Part shown: positions 1 through 9,591 of the stretch, one piece after another
Layout: each line of letters starts with the position of its first letter
Position numbering within the stretch: the stretch's first letter is position 1
From: Ophiosphaerella korrae
Taxonomy: Eukaryota; Ascomycota; Dothideomycetes; Pleosporales; Phaeosphaeriaceae
DNA length: 14,141 nt
Assembly (NCBI GenBank): GCA_028456385.1
Contig: JALNQF010000789.1
Location: 1 to 14,141, forward strand
Direction: 5' to 3'
The notes under the pieces: model-generated
The model's database searches: none
Told to the model about the DNA's origin: nothing
What the model saw: only the letters and a program-made list of their open reading frames with translations
Translations under genes and position numbers: made by a program

Positions 1-89
1 TACTAATATTACAAACTTACTAATATTACAAACTTACTAATATTACAAACTTACTAATATTACAAACTTACTAATATATTAGTAAGTTT
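1..89. repeat. 17-bp tandem repeat TTACTAATATTACAAAC
   Basis: At least four head-to-tail units of about 17 bp begin the window, ending in an inverted unit (ACTAATATATTAGT) near 70-83. They belong to the internal variable array of copy A. Related units (GTTAGTAAGTTTGCAA and its reverse complement) form the array in copies C and D, where C and G are better preserved. The array length differs among copies and accounts for most of their length differences. Confidence 0.8.
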
Positions 90-94
90 ATAAC

Positions 95-365
95 TATAAG
101 AGAGTTATCCCTTATATCTCTTATTTTTATACTAATATTAGTAAGTTTATAACTTACTAATATTACAAACTTACTAATATTATAAACTTACTAATATTAC
201 GAACTTACTAATATTTAACTACTTTTCTTCTTTTAGTTAGCGCTTAGTAAGCTACTAGGTATATATACCTAGTACTTACTTAGATAGCTTTATCTACTAT
301 TTACTATTTTTAGTTAATTATTAAAACTACCTTATTAAGTTATCTTGCGTAAGGTCTACCTTATA
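95..365 (-). mobile_element. Short TG...CA repeat element, copy B, nested in copy A, with 5-bp TSD
   Basis: The element is bounded by TATAAGAG at 95 and CCTTATA at 365, the mutated forms of the TGTAAGG/CCTTACA termini. The five bases before it (ATAAC, 90-94) are repeated exactly after it (366-370), so it is a complete insertion with a target duplication. It is 271 bp long, carries the palindrome at 253-274, and keeps the GTTATCCCTTATATCTCTTA block near its left end that is conserved in all complete copies. It has no internal region and no ORF. It inserted into another copy of its own family. Confidence 0.82.
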
Positions 366-983
366 ATAACTTACTAATATTTAACTACTTTTCTTCTTTT
401 AGTTAGTGCTTAGTAAGCTACTAGGTATATATACCTAGTACTTACTTAGATAGCTTTATCTACTATTTACTCTTTTTAGTTAATTATTAAAACTACTTTA
501 TTAAGTTATCTTATATAAAGTCTACTTTATATAATAGTAGATCTCTATAAATATTTTACTTTTATAAGCTTCTCTATAACTTAGAACTATACTAGTAGCT
601 TTTTTACTTATACTAGAGTTACTATAAAATAGCTAATTATAGCTAACTCTTAATTAAGCCTAGCTAGCTAAAAAGAACTATACTACTAGGAATTAGATCT
701 TACTTTAGCTATAGCGCGATAGGTAGCCCTTTAAGTTTACTATATTGTAGTTCTAGTTAAGGTTTCTAGCGCTCTTTTTTTACTAGTACTAGTACTAACG
801 TTCTAGAAAGAAATACATACTAAAGAAAAGTAGTTTAACTACTTTATAGGTTATAAAGCTTTATCTTATACTTACTACGTATACCTAAGTAAGAGTATAC
901 TTATACTAAGTATTAAACCTAAGTAGTAGTACTAAAGAAAGAAAAGACTCTAAAACTTATATAAATTACTAGTACTTAATTTA

Positions 984-2644
984 TAAGAACTAAGTAGTTA
1001 AGCGCTCTAAACCTTACTAAAACCTTTACTAGCTAGTACTAAAGATCTAAATCTCTATAAACTAATAGCTAAATATACTAATATAGTATATAACTACTAT
1101 AACTTAGCTTATTATACTATAACTTAGTTATATAAAAAATCTTCTATCTCCTTAAAAGCTAGCTTCTTAAACTAAAATAATACTAGCTTATAACCTCTTT
1201 ATTACTTAAACTAAGTATACTTATAAGATAAAGATATACTATAAATAGTAGACTATAAATATAGTAAGAAACTAAAAGAATACTTTAAAGCTACTATACT
1301 ATAAAAAATCTATAAAATACGCGCTAGAACTAGGTTCCTAGAAAAATAAACCTAGAGACTTACTATACTAACTACTTTAATAAAAAAAGTTATAAGTAAC
1401 TTCTAATAATATCTTAAGACTCTATTATAAAAAAATAAAAGAAAATAAGTAATAGACTTTAAATCTTTTATTTAGCTAAGACTACTTAGTAAACTTAATT
1501 TCTAACCTAATATAATTCCTTAACAAGTACTAAGTACTTTCCTAGCTAATAGCTCTATAATAGACCTAGCTACTCTTAACTAACTTATTATAAAAGAATT
1601 TAACTTAGATATAGACTTTACTCTCTTTAACTAAAGTAGCCCCTTAAAGTATAAACTAGTTACTAAGGTTTTTTTTAATAACTAGAATATATTAAATAAC
1701 TTAATTAATAACGCCTAACTAAACGTTAGCTAAGTATTATTACTTTAGCCTACACCTAAGCTTAAGAACCTAGAAAAGCTAAGAAATAACCTACTACTAA
1801 ATACTATAATTAATAAAGACTTACTACTAAGAATAGTCTTTATATCTTAAGATAAACTTAAGAAATTACTTACTAAGTTTACTAATCTCTAACCCTTATT
1901 TTATACCTTATTACTAACTTTATACTAAGGAATTAAAGATAATAAACTTAGTAAATACTTATCTCTTAGAGAGTTTACTCTAGCTAAAATAATATTATAC
2001 CTAGTAGTTATAAATATATAAATATAGGACGTAATTAAAATAGTAAATAAACAAAACTAGAAGCTTATAATTAAATTAAGTAAAGTAGATAAATAACTCT
2101 CTTTATAAGATTACTAATTAGCTAAACTCTAAGAATACTTAGTATAATTACTACTAGACTATAACTATATTATAGAGTAATATAATACTTGAGGCTAAAG
2201 AGCTACTTAGTATAAAGCTCTATAAAAAAAAGCTATAGTAAAATATAACTACTTAGATAAAGTAGTAATCTACTAAGAAGACTTAATAGCTAAATAAACT
2301 AAGCTAAAGACCTTTAACTTTAATATACTAGCGTAGAAAGATATAAAACTACTTTATACTAAGATCTTACTATAAGGCTAGTAACTTAGCTTCCTTAAAA
2401 GAGAGTTTAAACTCTAAGTACTAGTAGTAGGCTACTATATCTTTAATAGAGAAGAGTTTACCTTAACTCTTTTTTTAACTAGTATCTAAGAGCTAGCCTT
2501 TAATTTTTACTAGTATAAAGAATAAAAAGACTACTTCATAAAACTTTTATAATTTTTAGGTATAAGATACTATATAAATATTATATCCTTTATCTAGTTT
2601 ATATATAATTACTTTATTACTAATAAAAAAAAATATTAGCTTAT
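984..2644 (+). pseudogene. RIP-degenerate transposon coding relic, product unrecognised (part 1)
   Basis: Reading codons that start at positions divisible by 3 gives about 550 codons interrupted almost only by TAA and TAG, as expected when CAA, CAG, CGA and TGG codons suffer RIP. Between those stops the frame reads as plausible protein, for example KKLKEYFKAT near 1265, TFLANSSIIDLATLN near 1540, KYLSLREFTLAKIILYLVV near 1960 and REFKL...VLVVGYYIFNREEF near 2410. The C-terminal half is rich in Lys, Leu and Gln-type stops and looks helical. No DDE, RT, tyrosine recombinase or helicase motif could be seen. The frame is cut at 2644 by copy C and resumes after it. It is a dead multi-copy element, most likely a DNA transposon or retroelement, family unknown. 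The 532-984 interval upstream is equally mutated and shows no frame I can follow. Confidence 0.55.
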
Positions 2645-2986
2645 TGTAAGGTAGACTTCACGCAAGATAACTTAATAAGGTAGTTTTAACAATTAACTGA
2701 AAAGAGTAAATAGTAGATAAAGCTATCTAAGTAAGTACTAGGTATATATACCTAGTAGCCTACTAAGCGCTAACTAAAAGTAGAAAGGTAGTTAAATGTT
2801 AGTAAGTTATAAACTTACTAACATGTTAGTAAGTTCGCAATGTTAGTAAGTTTGCGATGTTAGTAAGTTGCAAACTTACTAACATGTTAGTAAGTTTGTA
2901 ATGTTAGTAAGTTTGCTATGTTAGTAAGTTGCAAACTTACTAACATTAGTGCGAAAATAAGAGATATAAGGGATAACTCCCTTACA
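2645..2986 (+). mobile_element. Short TG...CA repeat element, copy C, with 5-bp TSD CTTAT
   Basis: This is the best preserved copy. It starts TGTAAGGTAG and ends CTCCCTTACA, giving a 9-of-10 terminal inverted match, and is flanked by CTTAT on both sides (2640-2644 and 2987-2991). It contains the palindrome at 2736-2757 and, at about 2793-2945, an array of GTTAGTAAGTT units in alternating orientation that form small hairpins (units joined as GTTGCAAAC). At 342 bp it is the longest complete copy. Unlike the surrounding sequence it retains ATG, TG and CA dinucleotides, so it seems less heavily RIPped or younger than its host element. Solo LTR is the preferred reading because of TG/CA ends and the 5-bp duplication. 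Confidence 0.85.
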
Positions 2987-4550
2987 CTTATAAACCTAAG
3001 CTAATATTATTATATACTACTATATAGGATTAACTTACTTATACCTTACTATTCTAAATAGTATTACCTATCTATACTAAGAAGAATTTATATATTTCTT
3101 TATACTTTTCTACTAATTTAGTAATATAGATATAGTAGGATTAAGAGAAGTATATTATAAAACCTTAGAAATAGTTAAATTTAGACTAGATTAACTAATC
3201 TATTAAACTACCTAGTTAGTATAAGCTAAATTCTTCTCTAAATTTAATAATATTAGCTTTAAACTATAATAGAACTTATAGCTATATAATATCTACTTTT
3301 AAAAAAAAGCTATAACCTTAGCTTAAAGAAGCTACTAGTACTGCCCCTAGTATCTATAATAGCCCTACTAATTTTTAAAAGATAATCTTAATATTAGAAA
3401 ATAAAGTAAATAATTATAACCTAGATATAAGCTCTAAGTAAACTTAGCTTTATACCCTAGCGCTTTTAGGAGCTAAACTAAGAGCGTAGATATAAAACTT
3501 TAAAGAAGAACTAGCTAAAATCTTATAAGAACTAAAATACTATTAACTATAACTAGAAGGTATATTTAGAAAAATATACCCAACTAGTAAAAAAGCTACT
3601 TTAATTAAAACTAAAAACTTTAAAATAATTTTATACTAAGGCTATAAAAAGATAGGTATTAAGAAGCTAAACTATACTACTTATAAATAAATAAAAGCTA
3701 CTAGATTTAAGATACTTACTAATACTATAAACTACTATATAGCTACCTATATAGTAAAAGATTCTAAAATAGATATAGAATTAGAGGACTAATTTATTAA
3801 ATACAACCCTTAACTAGATATAGAGCTAGACCTAGAGCCTAACTTAGACTAGGATTTAGAAAACAACGTTCCTTAGGCCTAAAGCCTTAACCTAGAGATT
3901 ATATAAACTAGAAGAGTATAATTTACTACTAAAGTATAACTCCTAGTATAGCTATATCTTATATACTTGCTTATAGAATATAGATAGTCTAGTACAAGAA
4001 ACTACTAACTAACCTAATAAGAGCTAAGCTAAACTAATTTTTATTTACTAGCTTCTTAGGTAAAGACTCTATAGTACTCTATATAGCTAGAACTTTAGCT
4101 AATAATAAAGCTAACGTAAACTTTATTTACTAAAAATTTACCTAGAAGATTATAAAATTATAAACTATTTAGCTACTTTAACTTATTATCTATAAATAAT
4201 ATAATAGTTCTCTATCTAAGTCTATTATATATTAGGTTAAGTTCTACTTATAAGTAGGCGTATATATTAAATAGACTTCTACTTATATTATTAAAAACGT
4301 AAGCTAATTTAACTATATTTTAGGATTTTTATAGTATAAAGCCTATACTATTAAACTTTACTACTATAATAGAACGTTATTATTCTCTAATATTTATTAT
4401 TAATAGTACTACTAGATATTACTTTACTATAGCTTTAAAGAAGCTAGGAATTAAACTATTATTTACTCTTATAAGGCCTCTAAGTAGGTATTCTAATAGG
4501 TATAAATAGAACTTATTAATAGATATTTAAACTATAAGTTATTATATAAT
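2987..4550 (+). pseudogene. RIP-degenerate transposon coding relic, product unrecognised (part 2)
   Basis: After copy C and its duplicated CTTAT, the frame of part 1 can be followed at positions congruent to 2 modulo 3 (KKY-stop-LINLS across the joined site). From about 3240 to 4060 another plus frame (positions congruent to 1) is clearly protein-like: TSTAPSIYNSPTNF near 3330, GAKLRA...NFKEELAKIL near 3470-3530, then an acidic stretch DIELDLEPNLD near 3815-3850. From about 4200 to 4550 a third frame is rich in Tyr, which under RIP may stand for lost Cys or His (LYYYNRTLLFSN near 4355, GCYKYNKR near 4555), so a former zinc-binding segment is possible. Frame changes may be small indels, separate ORFs or introns. 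No family was recognised. Confidence 0.45.
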
Positions 4551-4685
4551 TAAGGCTGTTACAAGTATAACAAGAGAATTTAAGATAGAGCTAATTAGTT
4601 CTAACTTAAGCGATAACAAAGCATAAGATAAGTAGGGTAACAACCTTAATTAGGAAATAACTTATAACCTAAACACGTAAGACGT

Positions 4686-4776
4686 AGAGTAATCTATAAA
4701 TACGTATAATAGATTAGAGTAATCTATAAACACGTATAATAGATTAGAGTAATCTATAAAGTTATACTAATAGATT
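4686..4776. repeat. 30-bp tandem repeat, three copies
   Basis: Units start AGAGTAATCTATAAA and end TAATAGATT at 4686-4715, 4716-4745 and 4746-4776. The third unit is one base longer and differs in its middle (GTTATACTAA instead of the TACGTATAA-like core). The array lies in the left arm of the 960-bp inverted repeat and has no counterpart in the right arm. Confidence 0.88.
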
Positions 4777-4915
4777 AGTAGAAGTATATAGTTAATAGTA
4801 ATGCGTATTATCAGGATACTATTAGTAATCTAATCTCTAACCTAGAACGCTAATACTTAATATTGTATACACAAATCAACTACTATTTATAGTTATTACT
4901 TAATTATAATATAAA

Positions 4916-5094
4916 CTTTTATTATTACCTCTTAATCTACTAATAACCTATAGGGTACTAGGAGGTCGACCCTAGTAACACCTATTACACCTTACTAATT
5001 TAGTTATTACGAAAAGTAAAGTGTTATAGGTTACCTAGGGTTAACTTCCTAGTAACCTTTAGGTTATTAGTAGATTAGGAGTTAATAACAAAAG
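4916..5094. repeat. Inner palindrome with ~75-bp arms
   Basis: Arms 4916-4990 and 5021-5094 are near-perfect reverse complements. Both contain TTAATCTACTAATAACCTA or its mutated equivalent, followed by the GGTACTAGGA-type and ACCCTAGTAACA-type blocks. The loop is about 30 bases. Many mismatches are transitions of RIP type. As single-stranded DNA or RNA this would fold into a long hairpin, and it is the symmetry centre of the 960-bp repeat. Confidence 0.85.
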
Positions 5095-5238
5095 CTTATA
5101 TAGTAATCTGCAATAGGCTATAAATAATAGAAGATGTTTCGCAACTATCTTAGTATTATCGCTTATAGTTAATAATTAAATTGCTAATACTATCCTAATA
5201 ATAAATATTATTACTAACTATATACCTAGGTCCCTTGG

Positions 5239-5400
5239 CTAGCTTTATGCTTCGTATTTACTAAGATCGCAAATCGCGAATTTATTACGTACTTAGCTTT
5301 ATACTTTGTATTTACTAAGATCGTAAATTACGAATTTATTACGTACTTAGCTTTATACTTTGTATTTACTAAGATCGCGAATTACAAATTTATTACGTAT
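5239..5400. repeat. 54-bp tandem repeat, three copies
   Basis: The units occupy 5239-5292, 5293-5346 and 5347-5400, each running from TAGCTTTATRCTT through GTATTTACTAAGATCG to AATTTATTACGTA. Unit 1 keeps more CpG and TpG (GCTTCG, CGCAAATCGCG) than units 2 and 3, so the differences among units are mostly RIP-type transitions. The array sits in the right arm of the 960-bp inverted repeat only. Confidence 0.9.
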
Positions 5401-5516
5401 CCCTATTATAGTTAGTTTCTTAGTTAAGTTTATTACCCTATAAGTTATACGTGCTTTTGTTATCTATAGTAGAGTTAATTAGTTTAAATTAGTTTCTTCT
5501 TATTATAGCTATAACA

Positions 5517-5530
5517 CTATTCCTTTCTCT
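5517..5530 (-). other. Candidate polypurine tract of the gypsy element
   Basis: On the minus strand the sequence reads AGAGAAAGGAATAG directly before TGTTATAGC at 5516. A purine run abutting a TG that opens an LTR is the expected plus-strand primer site at the 3' end of an LTR retrotransposon, and the orientation agrees with the minus-strand pol frame. Confidence 0.5.
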
Positions 5531-5642
5531 AGATAGGTTTTTATTTCTCTACCCTAGGCCTAAGGTTATTAGTCTAGTTTCCTAGTTTATTTCTAGTTCT
5601 TTATTATTCTCTATATCTTTATTTTCTAATTGTAATAAAATT

Positions 5643-6190
5643 CTTCTTATTACTTGTATTACTTGTAATAGGGTTAAAATATTTCCTTACGCCTATTATA
5701 CTTAGTTAAAGCTTACCTATCTTATATCTTTAAAAGATAGTAAGTATTATAGCAAGTATATTCTTGCTAATATTTATTATAAATATACTCTTTTAGGTAT
5801 TTCTTTTACTAAGTATAAGTACTTAATTTCTATATAGTCTCTTCTTACTAAATTATATAGAGCGAGCTATTAACTAGGCTTAAGAGACACTATTATTATA
5901 GCTTATAGAGGCTAAGGCTAAGTGTAAGCTAACTCTTTATAAGCTAGTAGATTTATATTCTTATATTAAGCGTCTTTATAAAATAAAGGCTTATAATAAC
6001 GCTAAATTATCTAAATAGTCTCGTGCCTTAGAAGCTAAGATAGACTTTAAGGATACTATAAAGGCTGCTCTAGCTCTTGTTATATTAGATATTCCTAATA
6101 TCTCTTTATTTATTATTAGTAGTGCTAATTTTCTTAGTTTACTATAAGGCGCTCTAGAGGGTTTTAACTTTAGAACTCCTCTAGTTTCTT
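5643..6190 (+). pseudogene. Antisense Cys-rich + coiled-coil ORF relic inside the gypsy element
   Basis: The plus frame from about 5643 shows two intact Cys codons as CITCNR (5655-5672). It then follows a pattern P-Y-x2-Y-x6-Y-x8-Y-x2-Y in which the Tyr codons (TAT/TAC) occupy places where Cys (TGT/TGC) would stand before RIP. Near 5880 the readable frame shifts by one and continues from 5908 as a Lys/Ala/Leu-rich helical stretch, including EAKAKCKL, LYSYIKRLYKIKAYNNAKLSK and RALEAKIDFKDTIKAALAL, suggesting a coiled coil. From memory, small ascomycete hypothetical proteins combine a Zn2Cys6-like or knuckle Cys cluster with such a coiled coil. This is an inference and no database was searched. 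The frame runs opposite to pol, between integrase and LTR. The minus strand is also fairly open here, so strand choice rests on the Cys pattern and codon look. Confidence 0.42.
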
Positions 6191-6199
6191 AGAGTAATT

Positions 6200-9100
6200 A
6201 AGATTATCTTCTAGTTCTTATATATTTTCCTATAGTTACTTTTTCTTGTCTATACTTATCTATTCTACTAAGTAGTAGTTTCTACTATTATAGAACTAGT
6301 ATACTAAAATTTCTTTAACTTCCTATTCTTCTTATTCTCTATATATATCTACTTTATATACTAGTAGTTCTATATTTTATAGTACTATCTTAAGTAGCGC
6401 TATATAAAAGGTTAGGTGTATCTTTATTTTATTTAGTAGCTTTAGTTTAAATATAACTAGCGTAACTTCTTTTTTAATTTTATATAGTCCTATTTTAACG
6501 TAGTCTAGTTTTAAACTTAGCTATTTACTTTTTACGTTTTTTCTAACTAGCTATACTTTTTCTCTCTTTCTAAATTAGGGTCCCTCTTTATATTTCTTAT
6601 TATAGTACTTAGCTATACAATTATATAGAAATTCTATATCTTGTCTTAGTTAATCTTATATATTCTTAAGTCTATTAGCAAAGTTTTTACCTCTTAGGAA
6701 CTAAGATATTTAGGTTCTAAGTGTCTAATATATATTAGGGTTAAATCTATAGTTTATAAAGAAAGGTAATACTTTAGTTACTACGTTCTTTACGCTATTG
6801 TATGCTAACTATGCTATAGGTAGTAGTAGTACCTAATTATATTAGTTGTAGTTAAGGTAGTATCTTAAGTATTATTCTACTATCTAATTTATTCGTTCTA
6901 ACTACTTATCTATCTATAGGTAATATGTAGTAGATATTATATATTGTATTCCTAATTACACTATTATTGTTCCTTATAGTTTTAATATAAATCTTATATC
7001 TCTATTAGTAATTATTTTGTCTAGTAGTCTATATTAACTAATTATAGTTCCTAGAACCTAATATATAGTAACTTCTATCCTACTTTTCTCTTTATATAGT
7101 TTAAAGTATAAGTACTTTATAAGTTTATCTACTATTATTAGGATTCTATTATATTTAACTCCTAATATTAGGTCTTTTAACTTTAGTAACTTTATAATAA
7201 AGTTTATTATAATAACTCCTTATAGTTATTCTAGTACTTCTACTAGTTATAGTATTCTATATAGTATGTATTTACTATACTTGTTCTTTTAATATTCTAT
7301 ATAATCTTATAGTACTTCTATTACTAACTATCTTGCTTTTAGAATATAGTACTCCTTTAGTAGTCTTTTTAAGGTCTTGTTAATCCCTTAGTATCTATAT
7401 ACTAGTAATTTGTAGAATTATTATATAAATTCTCTCTAAATTTTCTTTAGGATATATATTCTTCTATAAGCTTGTGTAAGTCCTTTTTAAATTTCTAATT
7501 TTCTATTTCTTTAGATACTTTTTTAGTTTCTCTTTAAATCTATTTATCTAGCTTACTACTCTTTCTTTTAAGTATTATAGCTATTTTAGGTATATTTAAG
7601 ACTAGGTATCCTTCTTTGTTCTATACTAGAACTATACTAGTAGCGTTTATTTCTTTTTGTAGGTCTAGTCTTCTACTTAAGGCGTCTACTAGTTAGTTAT
7701 CTTTCTCTTTTATATATATAATTTCTAGGTTAAATATTAATAGGAATTCCTACTACCTTGTATAATATTATAATAGGTCTTTATTTAGTATAAATCTTAT
7801 AAAGTTCTTATAATCTATATAAACCTTTATTTTATATTTTACTCTTTGTAACTATACTCTCTATTACTTAAATACCTTATAGATTACTAGTATTTCCTTA
7901 TTATAGATTAAGTAGTTAAGCTCTACTAGCTTTATTTTCTTAGAGAAGTATTTAACTAAGTATTTCTTTTTAGTCTTTAAGTCTTCTTGTATTAGTGCTA
8001 TTCTATAGACTAAATTAGATACGTCTATTTTTACTATTACTAGTAGGTCTAGGTTATATATTCTAATAACTAGATTCTCTATAAACTTTCTTTTAATTTT
8101 GTAAAATACCTTGTTATATTCTTTTATCTATTTAAATAGTATATCTTTTTTTATAAGTTTAGTTATTAGTTCTATATCTTTAGACTATCTTACTATAAAC
8201 TTTTTAAAGAAGTTTACTAGCCTATAAAATTGTTATACTTCTTTTAGGTTTTTTAGTATTAGCTATTTATTAATTAATTTAATCTTTTCTAGGTTAATCT
8301 TGATTTTTCCTAGTTCTATAATAAATCTAAAGAAGTCTATTTCTTTTATATAGAATTTGTATTTCCTTATCTTAAAGAATAACTTATTTTCTACTAGTTT
8401 TTCTAGTACTTTATATACGTATTATATATATTCTTCTTCTATTTCTAAAAATATAAAGATATTATCTAAATATACAAATATAAATACGTCTAAGTACTCT
8501 CTTAGTACTATATTAATTCTTTCTTAGAAGGCTACTAGTGCGTTTATAAAGCTAAAGGGTATAACTAAGTATTTATATAGTCTATATTATATTCTAAATA
8601 CTATTTTTTACTTATTACCTTTCTTAATTCTAATCTAGTTGTAGGCGTTTTAGATATCTAGTTTTGTAAAGATCTTTACTTTCTATAGTCTATCTTATAT
8701 TTTATCTATTTATAGTAGAGGGTATTAGTTCTTATTTATAATTATGTTCGTTTTTCTAAAGTCTATGTAAGGTCTTTTATTACTTATTCCTTTTTTATCT
8801 ATAAATATAAGTCTATGTACTACTAAGGATTTAAATTCTTATATCTATCTTTTCTTAATTGCGTTTTTAATAAATACTTGTTTAATCTTAGATTCTTGTT
8901 CTATTTTTCTATAAACTAGGCTCTATCTTATATTCTTATCTTTTTCTAGGTCTATTACTAAGTCCTATAGCTAATATTCTAGAAGATAGTCGTTAGGCTC
9001 TATAAGCTATTTCTCCTATTTCTTGTATTTTTTAGGGAATTCTCTTTTATAGGTGCTTATATTAGCTTTTAATATATCTATTTTATAGTAGTTAATTTTT

Positions 9101-9590
9101 CCTATTCTCTAATTAATATATAGGTTAGTTATTTATAACTATAGTATTCTTAGTATAATATCTTATTTGTTATTAATTGTTGTTATATCTATAATAATAT
9201 TCTTAATTGTTATCTCTTCTAGTTCTAGCGTAGAGGAAGCTATTTCGAACCTAATAGGTTCCTAGAATAGTTTTCTTTTAATTGTACTTAGTTGTTAAGG
9301 GTATCTCTTTGTTATATACTTTATTCCTTAGTTTTCTACAAACTTCTTTAATATAAAGTTTCTTGTAGCTCTACTATTAATTATTAATTATACTTTCTTT
9401 TTTTAGTACGTACCTATCTTTATAATATATAGGCCTCTTATACCTTCTAGCTATTCTTACTTAGGTAATTTTATAAATTATCTATCTTTCTAAAGCTATA
9501 GCCCTACTTTAAGTTTATATTCTTTGTATTTTAGATATTTATTATACGTGTATTTATACTATAGTCCTCCTTAGACGTATTTCTTAGATA
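6200..9590 (-). pseudogene. pol: RIP-inactivated Ty3/gypsy pol (PR-RT-RH-IN, chromodomain-like tail)
   Basis: Translation of the minus strand, ignoring stops, gives the standard Ty3/gypsy order. The protease is near 9360-9385, where INSRATRNFI stands for the family's D-S-G-A-T signature with Asp to Asn and Gly to Arg. The RT spans about 8880-8450: KIFTKLDI-stop-NAYN, YLVIPFSFINALVAF, then YLDN at 8461-8472 where YLDD is needed. RNase H spans about 8060-7670: VKIDVSN, YFSKK, YIDYKNF and ALSRR. Integrase spans about 7240-6740: ILIIVDKLIKYL, IITNRDIRFI, ERIN-stop-IVE and AYNSV. The C-terminal LDYVKIGLYKIKK is near 6500, and a chromodomain-like EVKEIL...NYYLVE segment lies at about 6360-6270. Dozens of TAA and TAG codons make it non-functional. 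gag is not recognisable: the frame meets copy D at 9591, so the element is 5' interrupted or truncated. Chromodomain-bearing gypsy elements are common in ascomycetes. Confidence 0.93.
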
Positions 9591-9591
9591 G

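Larger units (their letters stand above)
1..531 (-). mobile_element. Short TG...CA repeat element, copy A (outer, split by copy B; left end outside window)
   Basis: The parts are 1-94 and 371-531. The right part matches the other three copies in reverse complement: a pyrimidine-rich stretch, the TACTAGG...CCTAGTA palindrome at 419-440, then the terminus ending CTACTTTATA at 531, the mutated reverse complement of the TGTAAGGTAG start seen in copy C. The left part is only the internal tandem repeat section, so the other terminus lies before position 1. Removing 95-370 rejoins a continuous sequence that copy C still shows uninterrupted, which proves the nesting. No coding capacity is visible. 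TG...CA ends and 5-bp target duplications in sister copies fit a solo LTR. A MITE is possible because no matching internal region is present in the window. Confidence 0.75.
4557..5516 (-). repeat. 960-bp imperfect inverted repeat, candidate 3' LTR of the gypsy element
   Basis: The left terminus TGTTACAAGTATAACAAGAG pairs with the right terminus, which in reverse complement reads TGTTATAGCTATAATAAGAAG. The pairing continues inward through the GATAACAAA block (about 4613 and 5456), the arms at 4787-4825 and 5188-5225, and a strong inner pair at 4916-4990 and 5021-5094 around a loop of about 30 bases. The mismatch in arm length comes from different tandem arrays (4686-4776 on the left, 5239-5400 on the right). 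The TGTTA...TAACA termini and a purine tract just outside the right end on the minus strand fit a gypsy 3' LTR. A fold-back element or two abutting inverted LTRs are alternatives. No clear target duplication is seen (AAGGC left, CTATT right). Confidence 0.6.

Noticed and set aside
1..540. CRISPR-like or telomeric repeat array at the window start
   Set aside because: Units are contiguous without unique spacers, the sequence is not a TTAGGG-type telomere, and they belong to the internal array of a dispersed element in a eukaryotic context.
984..2644. Tyrosine recombinase (DUF3435/Starship captain) as identity of the unknown frame
   Set aside because: Length and helical C-terminal half made me consider it, but no R...HxxR...Y arrangement could be placed even allowing for RIP changes.
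1..2986. Copies A/B and C as long terminal inverted repeats of one DNA transposon
   Set aside because: The opposite orientation suggested this at first, but copies B and C each have separate 5-bp target duplications and so are independent insertions.
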